Assembly: GCA_963825585.1 (NCBI GenBank)
Contig: CAWGTX010000001.1
Location: 248,001 to 312,000 of the forward strand
Source of the DNA: JAOUGY01 sp963825585
GTDB taxonomy: Bacteria; Actinomycetota; Acidimicrobiia; Spongiisociales; ZC4RG35
DNA length: 64,000 nt
Direction: 5' to 3'
This document shows, piece after piece, positions 48,754-56,412 of the stretch (positions within the stretch are counted from its first letter, which is position 1; every line of letters begins with the position of its first letter). The notes below the pieces were generated by a model. The model did no database searches. It had not been told where the DNA came from and saw only the letters and a list, made by a program, of their open reading frames with translations. The position numbers and the translations under genes are program-made.

Positions 48754-49950
48754 GTGACCACCACCCACGATCCAGACATCGTTCGTCACCTGTCCGAGGT
48801 TTCCGTCTCCGTCGAGCTCGAAACGGCCGACATGACGCTCAACATCGGCCCGCAGCATCCGTCCACCCACGGAGTGCTCCGGCTGGTGGCCAAGGTCGAC
48901 GGCGAGCGTGCCTACGACGTCAAGCCCGTCATCGGGTACATGCATCGCGGCTACGAGAAACTGTCCGAGGTCCGAAACTACGCCCAGATCACCACGTTCG
49001 TGAACCGGATCGATTGGGTGTCGGGCTACGCCAACGAGATCCCCTTCATCGTCGCCGCCGAGAAGCTCATGGGGCTCGAGGTCCCCGAGCGGGCCCAGTA
49101 CATCCGGCTCATCCTCACCGAGATGGCCCGGATCAGCTCGCACATGGTGTTCATGGCCTCGTACCCACTCGAGTTGGGTGCGGCCACCCCGTTGTTCTTC
49201 GGTCTCCGTGAGCGCGAGCGGGTCCTCGACCTGCTCGAAAGTGTCACCGGTGGGCGGTTCCATCCCAACTTCAACCGTATCGGCGGCGTGAAGCCGGCCG
49301 CTGGTGCCGGTTCTACCCAGCGCAAGACCGTCCAGGACCTGCCGAAGGGTTTCTTCGCAGAGACCAGGTTGTCGATGGAGCGGGTGCTGGAAGCCGCCGA
49401 TCAGCTCGAAGCGCTTGTCGGTGGAAACGAGATCGTTCTCGCCCGCACCAAGGGAATCGGGGTCCTGCCGGTGTCGATCGCCGCTGCCTACGGCGTCTCC
49501 GGACCCAACCTGAGGGCCTCGGGAGCGGCGTTCGACCTCCGCAAGGTCGAGAACTACCTCCCCTACGACAAGTTCGATTTCGACATCCCCGTGGGCCAGA
49601 ACGGCGACTGCTGGGATCGCTGGTGGATCCGTCTCCAGGAGATCCGCCAGTCGGCTCGCATCGTCATCCAGGCCATCGACGGCATTCCCACCGGCCCCCT
49701 GCAGGCCAAGGTTCCCAAGGTCATCAAGGTTCCCAAGGGCGAAACCTACGTTCGTGCCGAGAACCCGAAGGGGGAGATGGGTTACTACATCGTCTCCGAC
49801 GGTGGGCAGGGTCCGTACCGACTCAAGATCCGGTCCGCTTCGTTCTCGAACATCTCGATCCTCCCGTGGATCCTGGAGGGCGTGCTCGTCCCCGACATCA
49901 TCGCCATCATGGGAAGCCTCGACTTCGTGCTGGGAGACGTGGACAGATGA
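48754..49950 (+). CDS. nuoD: NADH-quinone oxidoreductase subunit D
   Basis: Quinone-site subunit (49-kDa type), 398 residues. NIGPQHPSTHGVLRLVAKVD at the N-terminus carries the His that faces quinone; GYMHRGYEKLSE, QYIRLILTEMARISSHMVFM and QNGDCWDRWWIRLQEIRQS are further family blocks. The C-terminal ILPWILEGVLVPDIIAIMGS closes the fold. The start is GTG, 2 bp after nuoC. Its TGA is inside ATGA at 49947-49950, where a bridging small frame begins. Confidence 0.96.
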   Translation: MTTTHDPDIVRHLSEVSVSVELETADMTLNIGPQHPSTHGVLRLVAKVDGERAYDVKPVIGYMHRGYEKLSEVRNYAQITTFVNRIDWVSGYANEIPFIVAAEKLMGLEVPERAQYIRLILTEMARISSHMVFMASYPLELGAATPLFFGLRERERVLDLLESVTGGRFHPNFNRIGGVKPAAGAGSTQRKTVQDLPKGFFAETRLSMERVLEAADQLEALVGGNEIVLARTKGIGVLPVSIAAAYGVSGPNLRASGAAFDLRKVENYLPYDKFDFDIPVGQNGDCWDRWWIRLQEIRQSARIVIQAIDGIPTGPLQAKVPKVIKVPKGETYVRAENPKGEMGYYIVSDGGQGPYRLKIRSASFSNISILPWILEGVLVPDIIAIMGSLDFVLGDVDR

Positions 49951-50075
49951 CGGTCGACGTAGCTTCGTTCGAACGTGTCAACGACGAACGTAGTACGGTG
50001 AACGCTGAAGCTTTCGGACGTTCTGACGTTCTACGTTCTACGTTCTACCAGCTCTCGGACGCCGCTCCTCGATGA
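49947..50075 (+). CDS. bridging small ORF between nuoD and nuoH, 42 residues
   Basis: A small open frame that starts at the ATG overlapping the nuoD stop (ATGA, 49947-49950) and ends with a TGA inside ATGA at 50072-50075, which is the nuoH start. It is encoded mainly by the heptamer repeat and reads SFERVNDERSTVNAEAF and SDVLRSTFYQL. GATGA occurs at both ends (49946-49950, 50071-50075), as a target duplication would leave. No Shine-Dalgarno precedes nuoH, so passage of ribosomes through this frame may be how nuoH is translated. Peptide production itself is unproven. Confidence 0.5.
   Translation: MTVDVASFERVNDERSTVNAEAFGRSDVLRSTFYQLSDAAPR
49965..50049. repeat. nuo-junction heptamer repeat D2/H2
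   Basis: Left side 49965-50003 has degenerate GAACGTGTCAACGACGAACG words; the right arm 50018-50049 has ACGTTCT words in 7-bp steps, ending GTTCTACC. Less regular than the copies at 16586 and 51629 but the same words and layout. Confidence 0.78.
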
Positions 50076-51094
50076 TCGACGAGCTGCTCTCGAACTTCTG
50101 GGTGCTGCTGCTGCTGAAGGTGATCGTCATCGCCACCGTCATTCCGGTGGCGGGGCTGCTCATCGGGTTCGCCGAGCTCAAGCTGTCGGCCAAGATGCAG
50201 AACCGGGTGGGGCCGTACTTCGCCGGAGGTCGGTGGGGGTGGGCCCAGCTGCTGGCCGATGGCATCAAGTTCTTCCAGAAGGAAGACCTCGTACCCGCCG
50301 AGGCCGACCGGGCCGTCTTCAAGATGGCGCCGATGCTGGTGTTCATCGGGACGGTGGCACTGTTCGTGGTCATCCCGTTCAGCCCCACCCTGGTGGTCCA
50401 GGACCTCGACATCGGAATCTTCTACGCCCTCGCCATCAGCTCCATCTCCACCATCGGCGTGCTGGTGGCGGGGTGGTCGTCGGCCAACAAGTACTCGCTG
50501 ATGGGTGGTCTGAGGGCAGCCGGTCAGCTCATCGCCTACGAACTCCCACTCGTCCTGTCGGTGGTCGGTGTCGTGGTGATGGCCGGAACGATGAGCCTCA
50601 ACGGCATCGTCGAAGCCCAGGCTGGATGGTTCTCCGAGCTGGGATGGCAGGGCGGCATGCCCTTCATCATCCCCCAGTTCATCGGCTTCGTGATCTTCAT
50701 GATCGCTGCGCTCGCCGAGCTCAGCCGCATCCCCTTCGACATGCCGATCGCCGAATCCGAACTCGTGATGGGATACGTCACCGAATACTCGGGGTTCCGG
50801 TTCCTGTTCTTCTTCCTCGCCGAGTTCTCCAACATGTTCTCGATGTCGGCCATCGCCGCCACACTGTTCATGGGTGGGTACTGGGCACCGTTCGTCCCCG
50901 AGAGCGTCCTCACGTTCGCCGGTCCACTGATCCTGATCTCGAAGGTGTTCATCCTGGTGTTCCTGATGATCTGGTTCCGCTGGACCTTCCCCCGTTTCCG
51001 TGAGGATCAGCTCCAAACGCTGGCCTGGAAGTGGTTGATACCGCTGTCCATCGCCAACATCGTGTTGACCGGCATCTTCAAGGTGGTGTTCTGA
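50072..51094 (+). CDS. nuoH: NADH-quinone oxidoreductase subunit H, copy 2
   Basis: Quinone-channel membrane subunit, 340 residues. AELKLSAKMQNRVGPYFAGG and AELSRIPFDMPIAESELVMG are the two conserved loops. It differs clearly from copy 1 (which has AERKLIADMQNRIGP and AETNRAPFDLVEAEQ), so the clusters are old paralogues or came from different sources. The start ATG overlaps the stop of the bridging frame. Its stop overlaps the nuoI start (TGATG). Confidence 0.96.
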   Translation: MIDELLSNFWVLLLLKVIVIATVIPVAGLLIGFAELKLSAKMQNRVGPYFAGGRWGWAQLLADGIKFFQKEDLVPAEADRAVFKMAPMLVFIGTVALFVVIPFSPTLVVQDLDIGIFYALAISSISTIGVLVAGWSSANKYSLMGGLRAAGQLIAYELPLVLSVVGVVVMAGTMSLNGIVEAQAGWFSELGWQGGMPFIIPQFIGFVIFMIAALAELSRIPFDMPIAESELVMGYVTEYSGFRFLFFFLAEFSNMFSMSAIAATLFMGGYWAPFVPESVLTFAGPLILISKVFILVFLMIWFRWTFPRFREDQLQTLAWKWLIPLSIANIVLTGIFKVVF

Positions 51095-51585
51095 TGCCAG
51101 CCCTCCCCGTCATCCCAGGCAAGGGCTTGTGGACAGGAATGAAGGTCACGTTCGTGACCATGATCAAGACCCTCTTCAACCCGAAGGACAACCTGGCCAC
51201 CGTCATGTACCCGAAGGAGAAGGAGACACCGGTCTCCCGGGCACGCGGCGTGATCGCGCTCGACCAGGAGGCGTGCACCGTCTGCATGCTGTGTGCCCGC
51301 AACTGCCCCGACTGGTGTATCTACATCGAGGGCCACAAGGAAGAGAAAGCCCCCGACAAGCCCGGTGGCCGGATCAAGGTCAGGGCCACCCTCGACCGCT
51401 TCGACATCGACTACGCCCTGTGCATGTACTGCGGCATCTGCGTGGAGGTCTGCCCGTTCGACGCCCTGTTCTGGAGCCCCGAATACGAGTTCTCCGAGCT
51501 CACCATGGGCAAGATGATGCACGACAAGGACCGTCTCCAGGACTGGCTGGAAACCGTCCCCAAGGCTCCGGAGCTGGAGAAGTGA
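51094..51585 (+). CDS. nuoI: NADH-quinone oxidoreductase subunit I, copy 2
   Basis: Two-cluster ferredoxin-like subunit, 163 residues. The motifs are CTVCMLCARNCPDWC and CMYCGICVEVCPFDA. It is shorter than copy 1 (204) at the C-terminus. In this cluster no nuoEFG is present, so electrons must reach NuoI from an unknown donor, for example reduced ferredoxin or an F420-type module encoded elsewhere. The ATG at 51094 is in a TGATG overlap with nuoH. Its TGA lies in GTGA, where the next bridging frame starts. Confidence 0.95.
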   Translation: MPALPVIPGKGLWTGMKVTFVTMIKTLFNPKDNLATVMYPKEKETPVSRARGVIALDQEACTVCMLCARNCPDWCIYIEGHKEEKAPDKPGGRIKVRATLDRFDIDYALCMYCGICVEVCPFDALFWSPEYEFSELTMGKMMHDKDRLQDWLETVPKAPELEK

Positions 51586-51758
51586 CCCAGATACCCGGCT
51601 CATCGGTTGTCAGCGCTTCACGCTGGCCGGTTCAACGTTCAACGCTCGACGTACAACGTACTTCCGAGCGCGGCGGTAGCTACGTTCTACGTTCTGCGTT
51701 CTACGTTCTACCCGTCCCTTCGGCCCTTGCCGCACAGATCGGGGAGGTCTCCAAGTGA
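51582..51758 (+). CDS. bridging small ORF between nuoI and nuoJ, 58 residues
   Basis: A small open frame starting at a GTG that overlaps the nuoI stop (GTGA, 51582-51585) and ending with the TGA of GTGA at 51755-51758, the nuoJ start. AAGTGACC is exactly repeated at both ends (51580-51587 and 51753-51760), like a short target-site duplication. The peptide contains VQRSTLDVQRTSERG and YVLRSAFYVLPV, the words shared with the other junction frames. A GGGGAGG Shine-Dalgarno for nuoJ lies near its end, so nuoJ could also start by itself. Whether a peptide accumulates is unknown. Confidence 0.5.
   Translation: MTQIPGSSVVSASRWPVQRSTLDVQRTSERGGSYVLRSAFYVLPVPSALAAQIGEVSK
51629..51713. repeat. nuo-junction heptamer repeat I2/J2
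   Basis: Left arm 51629-51661 with GTTCAAC and GTACAAC words; right arm 51679-51713 with TACGTTC words (one TGCGTTC variant, the same change as in the J1/K1 copy). The arms are inverted and can pair across a GC-rich spacer. Confidence 0.87.
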
Positions 51759-52309
51759 CCTTCGACACCTGGATCTCCGCTCCCGTCAACTGGGTGTTCC
51801 TGCTGCTTGCCGTCGCCGTGCTGGTGGCGGGGTTGCGGGTGGTGACCTCGCAGAACGTGGTGCACGCGGCGTTGTTCCTGGTGGGAACGTTGGCGGCATC
51901 GGCCGGTCTCATGCTCCTGCTCTCGGCCGAGTTCGTGGCCTGGACCGTGGTGCTGGTGTACATCGGGGCCGTCGTCGTGCTGTTCCTCTTCGGCATCATG
52001 ATCACCCGGGCACCGGTGATCAGAGACGTCGGGCTCGACAACAAGAAGGCCCGTCCGGTGGCGGCCATCGTTGGTGTCGTCACCTTCGCGGTGCTCGCGT
52101 ACACCTCGCTGCTGGCCTTCGACACCCTCGAAATCCAGAACGTCGGCGTTCCCACACCAACCGAGACACTCGCCACCAGCCTGCTCGGCCGGTTCGTGTT
52201 GCCGTTCGAGCTGGTCGGTTTCATCCTGCTGGCCGCACTCATCGGTGGCATCACCCTGGCGCGCCGAGACCTGACCCCGAAGGAAGAGGAAGAAAGGGGA
52301 TCGGTCTGA
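51755..52309 (+). CDS. nuoJ: NADH-quinone oxidoreductase subunit J, copy 2
   Basis: Membrane subunit of 184 residues, five helices. WTVVLVYIGAVVVLFLFGIM is the central helix with the family motif. It ends in a short charged tail (RRDLTPKEEEERGSV) and has no repeat-encoded extension, in contrast to copy 1. The start is GTG, overlapping the bridging frame and preceded by GGGGAGG. The stop overlaps the nuoK start (TGATG). Confidence 0.94.
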   Translation: MTFDTWISAPVNWVFLLLAVAVLVAGLRVVTSQNVVHAALFLVGTLAASAGLMLLLSAEFVAWTVVLVYIGAVVVLFLFGIMITRAPVIRDVGLDNKKARPVAAIVGVVTFAVLAYTSLLAFDTLEIQNVGVPTPTETLATSLLGRFVLPFELVGFILLAALIGGITLARRDLTPKEEEERGSV

Positions 52310-52614
52310 TGCTCGTCAACCAGTTCCTGGTGCTGTCGGCTGCCCTCTTCTCGATGGGCGTGTACGGTCTGCTCGTCCGCCGCAACGCCGTCATGGTGCT
52401 CCTGGCAGTCGAGTTGATGCTCAACGCCGTCAACATCAACCTGATCGCATTCGAAGCCGTACTCCGTACTCCGGAGGCGCTCGGTCAGATCTTCTCGATC
52501 TTCGTGATCACCGTCGCCGCCGCCGAGGTCGGCATCGGGCTCGCCATCATCCTGCTCATCTTCCGCAACCGTCACTCGGCCAATGTCGACGACTTCGACC
52601 TCATGAAACTCTGA
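52309..52614 (+). CDS. nuoK: NADH-quinone oxidoreductase subunit K, copy 2
   Basis: Three-helix membrane subunit of 101 residues, full family length. RRNAVMVLLAVELMLNAVNI carries the conserved Glu, with a second acidic site in AAAEVGIGLAIILLIF. It ends HSANVDDFDLMKL, a common actinobacterial NuoK ending. It starts in a TGATG overlap with nuoJ. Comparing its N-terminus (MLVNQFLVLSAALF) with copy 1 shows that copy 1 lacks about six residues. Confidence 0.96.
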   Translation: MLVNQFLVLSAALFSMGVYGLLVRRNAVMVLLAVELMLNAVNINLIAFEAVLRTPEALGQIFSIFVITVAAAEVGIGLAIILLIFRNRHSANVDDFDLMKL

Positions 52615-52688
52615 TGCCGGACACCAAGGACCTGATCGACATGCTGGTAGAACGTTCCACGTTCTCCGATCTCCGGAGTTGCGAATGA
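52614..52688 (+). CDS. bridging micro-ORF between nuoK and nuoL, 24 residues
   Basis: ATG at 52614 shares its A with the nuoK stop (TGATG) and the TGA at 52686-52688 overlaps the nuoL ATG (ATGA, 52685-52688). The peptide MPDTKDLIDMLVERSTFSDL plus RSCE includes a short form of the junction words (VERSTF, LRS) from the small repeat at 52646-52667. It would carry ribosomes from nuoK to nuoL. It is short enough to be chance, but the double overlap repeats the pattern of the longer bridges. Confidence 0.45.
   Translation: MPDTKDLIDMLVERSTFSDLRSCE
52646..52667. repeat. minimal nuo-junction repeat K2/L2
   Basis: GGTAGAACGTTCCACGTTCT followed by CC: one GTAGAAC word facing one ACGTTCT word, a reduced form of the other junction repeats. 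Confidence 0.6.
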
Positions 52689-54754
52689 CCTCCTTCCTCC
52701 TCGCCGTCGAAGAGGGCGGTCATGGAGCGCCTGCCCTCACCGACGGCGGTGTCCTGGCGGAGTGGGCCGGGATCATGCTGGTCTCGCCGTTCGTCGCCTT
52801 CCTACTGATCATCTGGCTCGGCAAGAAGATGAAGTACCAGGGTGGCGAGTTCGCGGTGGCCGCCATGGCGGTGAACCTGGTGATCGCCACCGGGCTGTTC
52901 TTCCAGAACATGCGGGAAGGGATCCTCCACGAGGTCCACTTCGAGATCGCCAAGATCGGGCTGTTCGAGGGCAGGGAGTTGGTGTTCCAGCTGGGATGGA
53001 TCGTCGACGGGCTCTCCATCATGATGTATTGGGTGGTGGCCTTCGTCGGCCTCCTCGTGTTCCTGTACGCCATCGGATACATGCACGGCGACGTCCGCGT
53101 CCCCATGTTCTTCGCATCCTTCTCGTTGTTCGCCGGTTCGATGCTGATCCTGGTGGGTTCTCCCAACCTGATCCAGCTGATCATCGGCTGGGAGGGAGTC
53201 GGCCTCGCCTCCTATCTGCTCATCGGGCACTACTGGGAGGGCCTCGACAACGTCAGGGCCGGCAACAAGGCGTTCCTCACCAACAAGGTGGCCGACGTCG
53301 GACTCATCCTCGGCGCCATCTTCCTGGGGATGGGGATCGGCGACTTCGGGTTCCAGGCCATCAACGTGGCCGCCGAGTCGGGCGACGAAGGGCTGTCGAC
53401 CGTGGCGGTCGCCGGTGCTCTCCTGATGTTCTTCGGGGCGATGGGCAAGTCGGCGCAGTTCCCGCTCCACATCTGGCTTCCCGACGCCATGGCCGGCCCG
53501 ACCCCGGTGTCGGCACTCATGCATGCCGCCACCATGGTCACCGCCGGTATCTACCTGATGGCGCGAATCTTCCCCGTCTACGAGTACATGGCGGGTGCCG
53601 AGGCGATCCTGGGTGACCTCACGGTCCGGGGGCTGATGGTGATCATCGGGACCATCACCCTGTTCGCCATGGGTTTGCTGGCGCTGGTCGCCAACGACCT
53701 CAAGAAGGTCCTCGCCTACTCCACCGTCTCGCAGCTCGGGTACATGATGACGGCGGTCGCCGCCGGCGGGTACACGGCCGGACTGTTCCACCTGTTCACT
53801 CATGCCTTCTTCAAGGCCCTGCTGTTCCTGGGCGCCGGATCGGTGATCCATGCGGTCCACTCGAACAACATGACCGACATGGGGGGCCTGCGGAAAGACA
53901 TGCCGCACACGTTCCGTACCTTCATCATCGGTTCACTGGCCCTGGCGGGCATCATCCCGTTGGCCGGGTTCTGGTCGAAGGACGAGATCCTCGCCACTCT
54001 CGACTACGAGGGCTACACCTTCGTGTTCTGGGTGGCCGTGGCCGGCGCCTTCGTCACCGCCTTCTACATGACGCGCGCCATCGCCCTCACCTTCTTCGGA
54101 ACCTACAAGGGCCACGGTCATCCCCATGAGTCGCCCGCCATCATGACCGGGCCCCTCTGGGTGCTGGCGGTGCCATCGCTGATCGCCGGTTTCCTGAATG
54201 TGCCGGGCCTGAAGCTCGGGTCGTTCAACAACTTCACGAGTTGGGTGGCGGCACGTGAGGTGCTGATGGGCGACCACCACCCCGAAGCGCCGGACTGGAC
54301 CCTCGCCGCCATCGGGCTGGGGGCCGCCGTGCTGGGCATCGTGGCAGGCTGGCTCCTGTTCAGCCGTGACGCAGACACCCAGGAGGCGCGCGACCGCCTC
54401 GAGATCCCGGTTCTCTATCCCGTCCTCCGTGCCAAGTACTACATGGACCACCTCGCGTGGGGCCTCGTCGGTTTCACCATGGGACCGGCGGCTCGGGCGA
54501 TGAACTGGGTGAACACCTACATCATCGACGGGATCATCAACGGCATCGCCGCATCCGTGATGGCGCTCGGTCGATTCGTCTACGGCGGAGTCGACCAACG
54601 GGGCATCGACGGGTTCTTCAACGGGATGGCGATGGCATCCGATGCCGCCGGTTCCGGGATGAGAAGGCTTCAGACAGGACGCGTGCAGCAGTACGCCACC
54701 GGCTTCATGGTCGGTGCCCTCGTCCTGGTCGTCACCGTGGCGATTTTTCGATAG
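52685..54754 (+). CDS. nuoL: NADH-quinone oxidoreductase subunit L, copy 2
   Basis: Distal antiporter-like subunit, 689 residues, longer than copy 1 (633). The charged sites are IIGWEGVGLASYLLIGHYW (Glu), MGKSAQFPLHIWLPDAMAG (Lys) and LMHAATMVTAGIYLMA. The C-terminal 250 residues include the lateral helix and a last anchor. The ATG at 52685 is chosen over a TTG two codons earlier; CGGAG lies ahead. Its first residues TSFLLAVEE match those of the TerC-family protein at 10448. Confidence 0.95.
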   Translation: MTSFLLAVEEGGHGAPALTDGGVLAEWAGIMLVSPFVAFLLIIWLGKKMKYQGGEFAVAAMAVNLVIATGLFFQNMREGILHEVHFEIAKIGLFEGRELVFQLGWIVDGLSIMMYWVVAFVGLLVFLYAIGYMHGDVRVPMFFASFSLFAGSMLILVGSPNLIQLIIGWEGVGLASYLLIGHYWEGLDNVRAGNKAFLTNKVADVGLILGAIFLGMGIGDFGFQAINVAAESGDEGLSTVAVAGALLMFFGAMGKSAQFPLHIWLPDAMAGPTPVSALMHAATMVTAGIYLMARIFPVYEYMAGAEAILGDLTVRGLMVIIGTITLFAMGLLALVANDLKKVLAYSTVSQLGYMMTAVAAGGYTAGLFHLFTHAFFKALLFLGAGSVIHAVHSNNMTDMGGLRKDMPHTFRTFIIGSLALAGIIPLAGFWSKDEILATLDYEGYTFVFWVAVAGAFVTAFYMTRAIALTFFGTYKGHGHPHESPAIMTGPLWVLAVPSLIAGFLNVPGLKLGSFNNFTSWVAAREVLMGDHHPEAPDWTLAAIGLGAAVLGIVAGWLLFSRDADTQEARDRLEIPVLYPVLRAKYYMDHLAWGLVGFTMGPAARAMNWVNTYIIDGIINGIAASVMALGRFVYGGVDQRGIDGFFNGMAMASDAAGSGMRRLQTGRVQQYATGFMVGALVLVVTVAIFR

Positions 54755-54791
54755 CGCATTTTCGAGATAGATCGAAGGAGAGAGGCGAACG

Positions 54792-56408
54792 ATGGACTGG
54801 TTCGAGAACGGCTGGGGACTCAGCCTGATCGTCTTCCTCCCGATACTGGGAGCGTTGGTGGCGCTGGTCATCCCCAAGGATCGGGAATCGACGGTCAAGC
54901 TGTGGTCGCTGCTGGTGGCAGTGGTGACGTTCCTGCTTTCCCTGGTGGTCGCCTTCAACTTCGACGGCGGCTCCGCCGCCGAGTACCAGTTCGACTCGAG
55001 TGTCCCCTGGATCTCGGCGATCGGTGCGAACTACCACGTGGGTGTCGACGGGATCAGCCTCCCGCTGCTGGTGCTGTCGACGTTCATCATGGTGCTGGCG
55101 ATCATCTACTCGTGGGACCACTGGGAGGAGCCGCACAACCCCAAGGCGTTCCTCATTCTGATGCTGATCCTCGGCACCGGCATGAACGGCACGTTCGTGG
55201 CACTCGACCTGGTGTTGTTCTTCATCTTCTTCGAGGTCGTGCTGCTGCCGATGTACTTCATGATCGGCATCTGGGGTGACAAGTCGATGCGTCAGGTCCC
55301 CGGATACGGCAAGGAGATCCCGACCCGGCTGTACGCCTCGATCAAGTTCTTCCTGTTCACGCTGTTCGGGTCGGCATTCATGCTGCTGGGCTTCCTCGCC
55401 ATCTACTTCAAGTCAGGTGAGTTCGGAGCTCGCACCTTCGACATCCCGGCTCTGGCCGCCCATGGGGCCTCCGGCGACTTCGCCTCGTGGGGTCTGGCCT
55501 CGCTGATCTTCGGTGCGATGTTCCTCGGCTTCGCGGTGAAGGTGCCCATGTGGCCCGTTCACACGTGGCTGCCGGACGCCCACACCGCAGCGCCCACCGT
55601 CGGCTCGGTGCTGCTGGCGGCCATCCTGCTGAAGCTCGGCTCGTACGGCTTCATCCGGATCGCCATCCCGATCCTTCCCGAAGCGGCCAAGGACTGGGCT
55701 CCCGCCATCGCCGTGCTCAGCGTCATCGGCATCATCTACGGCTCGCTGGCATGTTTGGCGCAGACCGATGTGAAGCGTCTCATCGCCTTCTCGTCGGTGG
55801 GTCACATGGGCTTCGTCATGCTGGGTATCGCCACGCTCACAGATGTCGGCATCAACGCCGCCATCATCGGCATGGTCGCCCACGGGCTCATCACCGGTCT
55901 GCTCTTCTTCCTGGCCGGATCGATGCACCACCGGTACCACACCCGTGAGATGTCACGCCTCGGAGGCAACCTCAAGATGATGCCCAAGATCGGCGCCATC
56001 CTGAGCTTCACGGCCATGGCCTCGCTCGGCCTTCCCGGCCTCGCCGGTTTCTGGGGCGAGTTCATGGCGCTGCTCGGGGCGTTCAACCCGCTCGACGGCT
56101 TGTCGGTGGGCCTGTTCCGGACTGCGATGGTGATCGGTGCGATCGGGACGGTCCTCACCGCCGGGTACATGCTGTTCATGCTGCAGAAGGTGAACCTGGG
56201 CGAGCCAAACGAGGAGTGGGTCGGTCACCATCTCCACGATGCCGACCGGTTCGAGCTGGCCGCCTGGGTGCCGCTGATCGTGCTCATCCTCGTCCTCGGC
56301 TTCTACCCGAAGGTGATCTTCGCCTCCACCAACGATGCCGTCATCAACCTGATCGAGACGTCGTACTCCGCCGAGACCACCGCCTCCCTCACCGTGAACG
56401 GAAGCTGA
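54792..56408 (+). CDS. nuoM: NADH-quinone oxidoreductase subunit M, copy 2
   Basis: Antiporter-like membrane subunit, 538 residues, about 14 helices. FFIFFEVVLLPMYFMIGIWG (Glu) and FAVKVPMWPVHTWLPDAHTA (Lys) are the conserved sites. Unlike the other inner genes it has a real gap to nuoL (37 bp) with its own Shine-Dalgarno GAAGGAGAG and no heptamer repeat, so it can be translated independently. nuoN follows after 4 bp. Confidence 0.96.
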   Translation: MDWFENGWGLSLIVFLPILGALVALVIPKDRESTVKLWSLLVAVVTFLLSLVVAFNFDGGSAAEYQFDSSVPWISAIGANYHVGVDGISLPLLVLSTFIMVLAIIYSWDHWEEPHNPKAFLILMLILGTGMNGTFVALDLVLFFIFFEVVLLPMYFMIGIWGDKSMRQVPGYGKEIPTRLYASIKFFLFTLFGSAFMLLGFLAIYFKSGEFGARTFDIPALAAHGASGDFASWGLASLIFGAMFLGFAVKVPMWPVHTWLPDAHTAAPTVGSVLLAAILLKLGSYGFIRIAIPILPEAAKDWAPAIAVLSVIGIIYGSLACLAQTDVKRLIAFSSVGHMGFVMLGIATLTDVGINAAIIGMVAHGLITGLLFFLAGSMHHRYHTREMSRLGGNLKMMPKIGAILSFTAMASLGLPGLAGFWGEFMALLGAFNPLDGLSVGLFRTAMVIGAIGTVLTAGYMLFMLQKVNLGEPNEEWVGHHLHDADRFELAAWVPLIVLILVLGFYPKVIFASTNDAVINLIETSYSAETTASLTVNGS

Positions 56409-56412
56409 CCGG

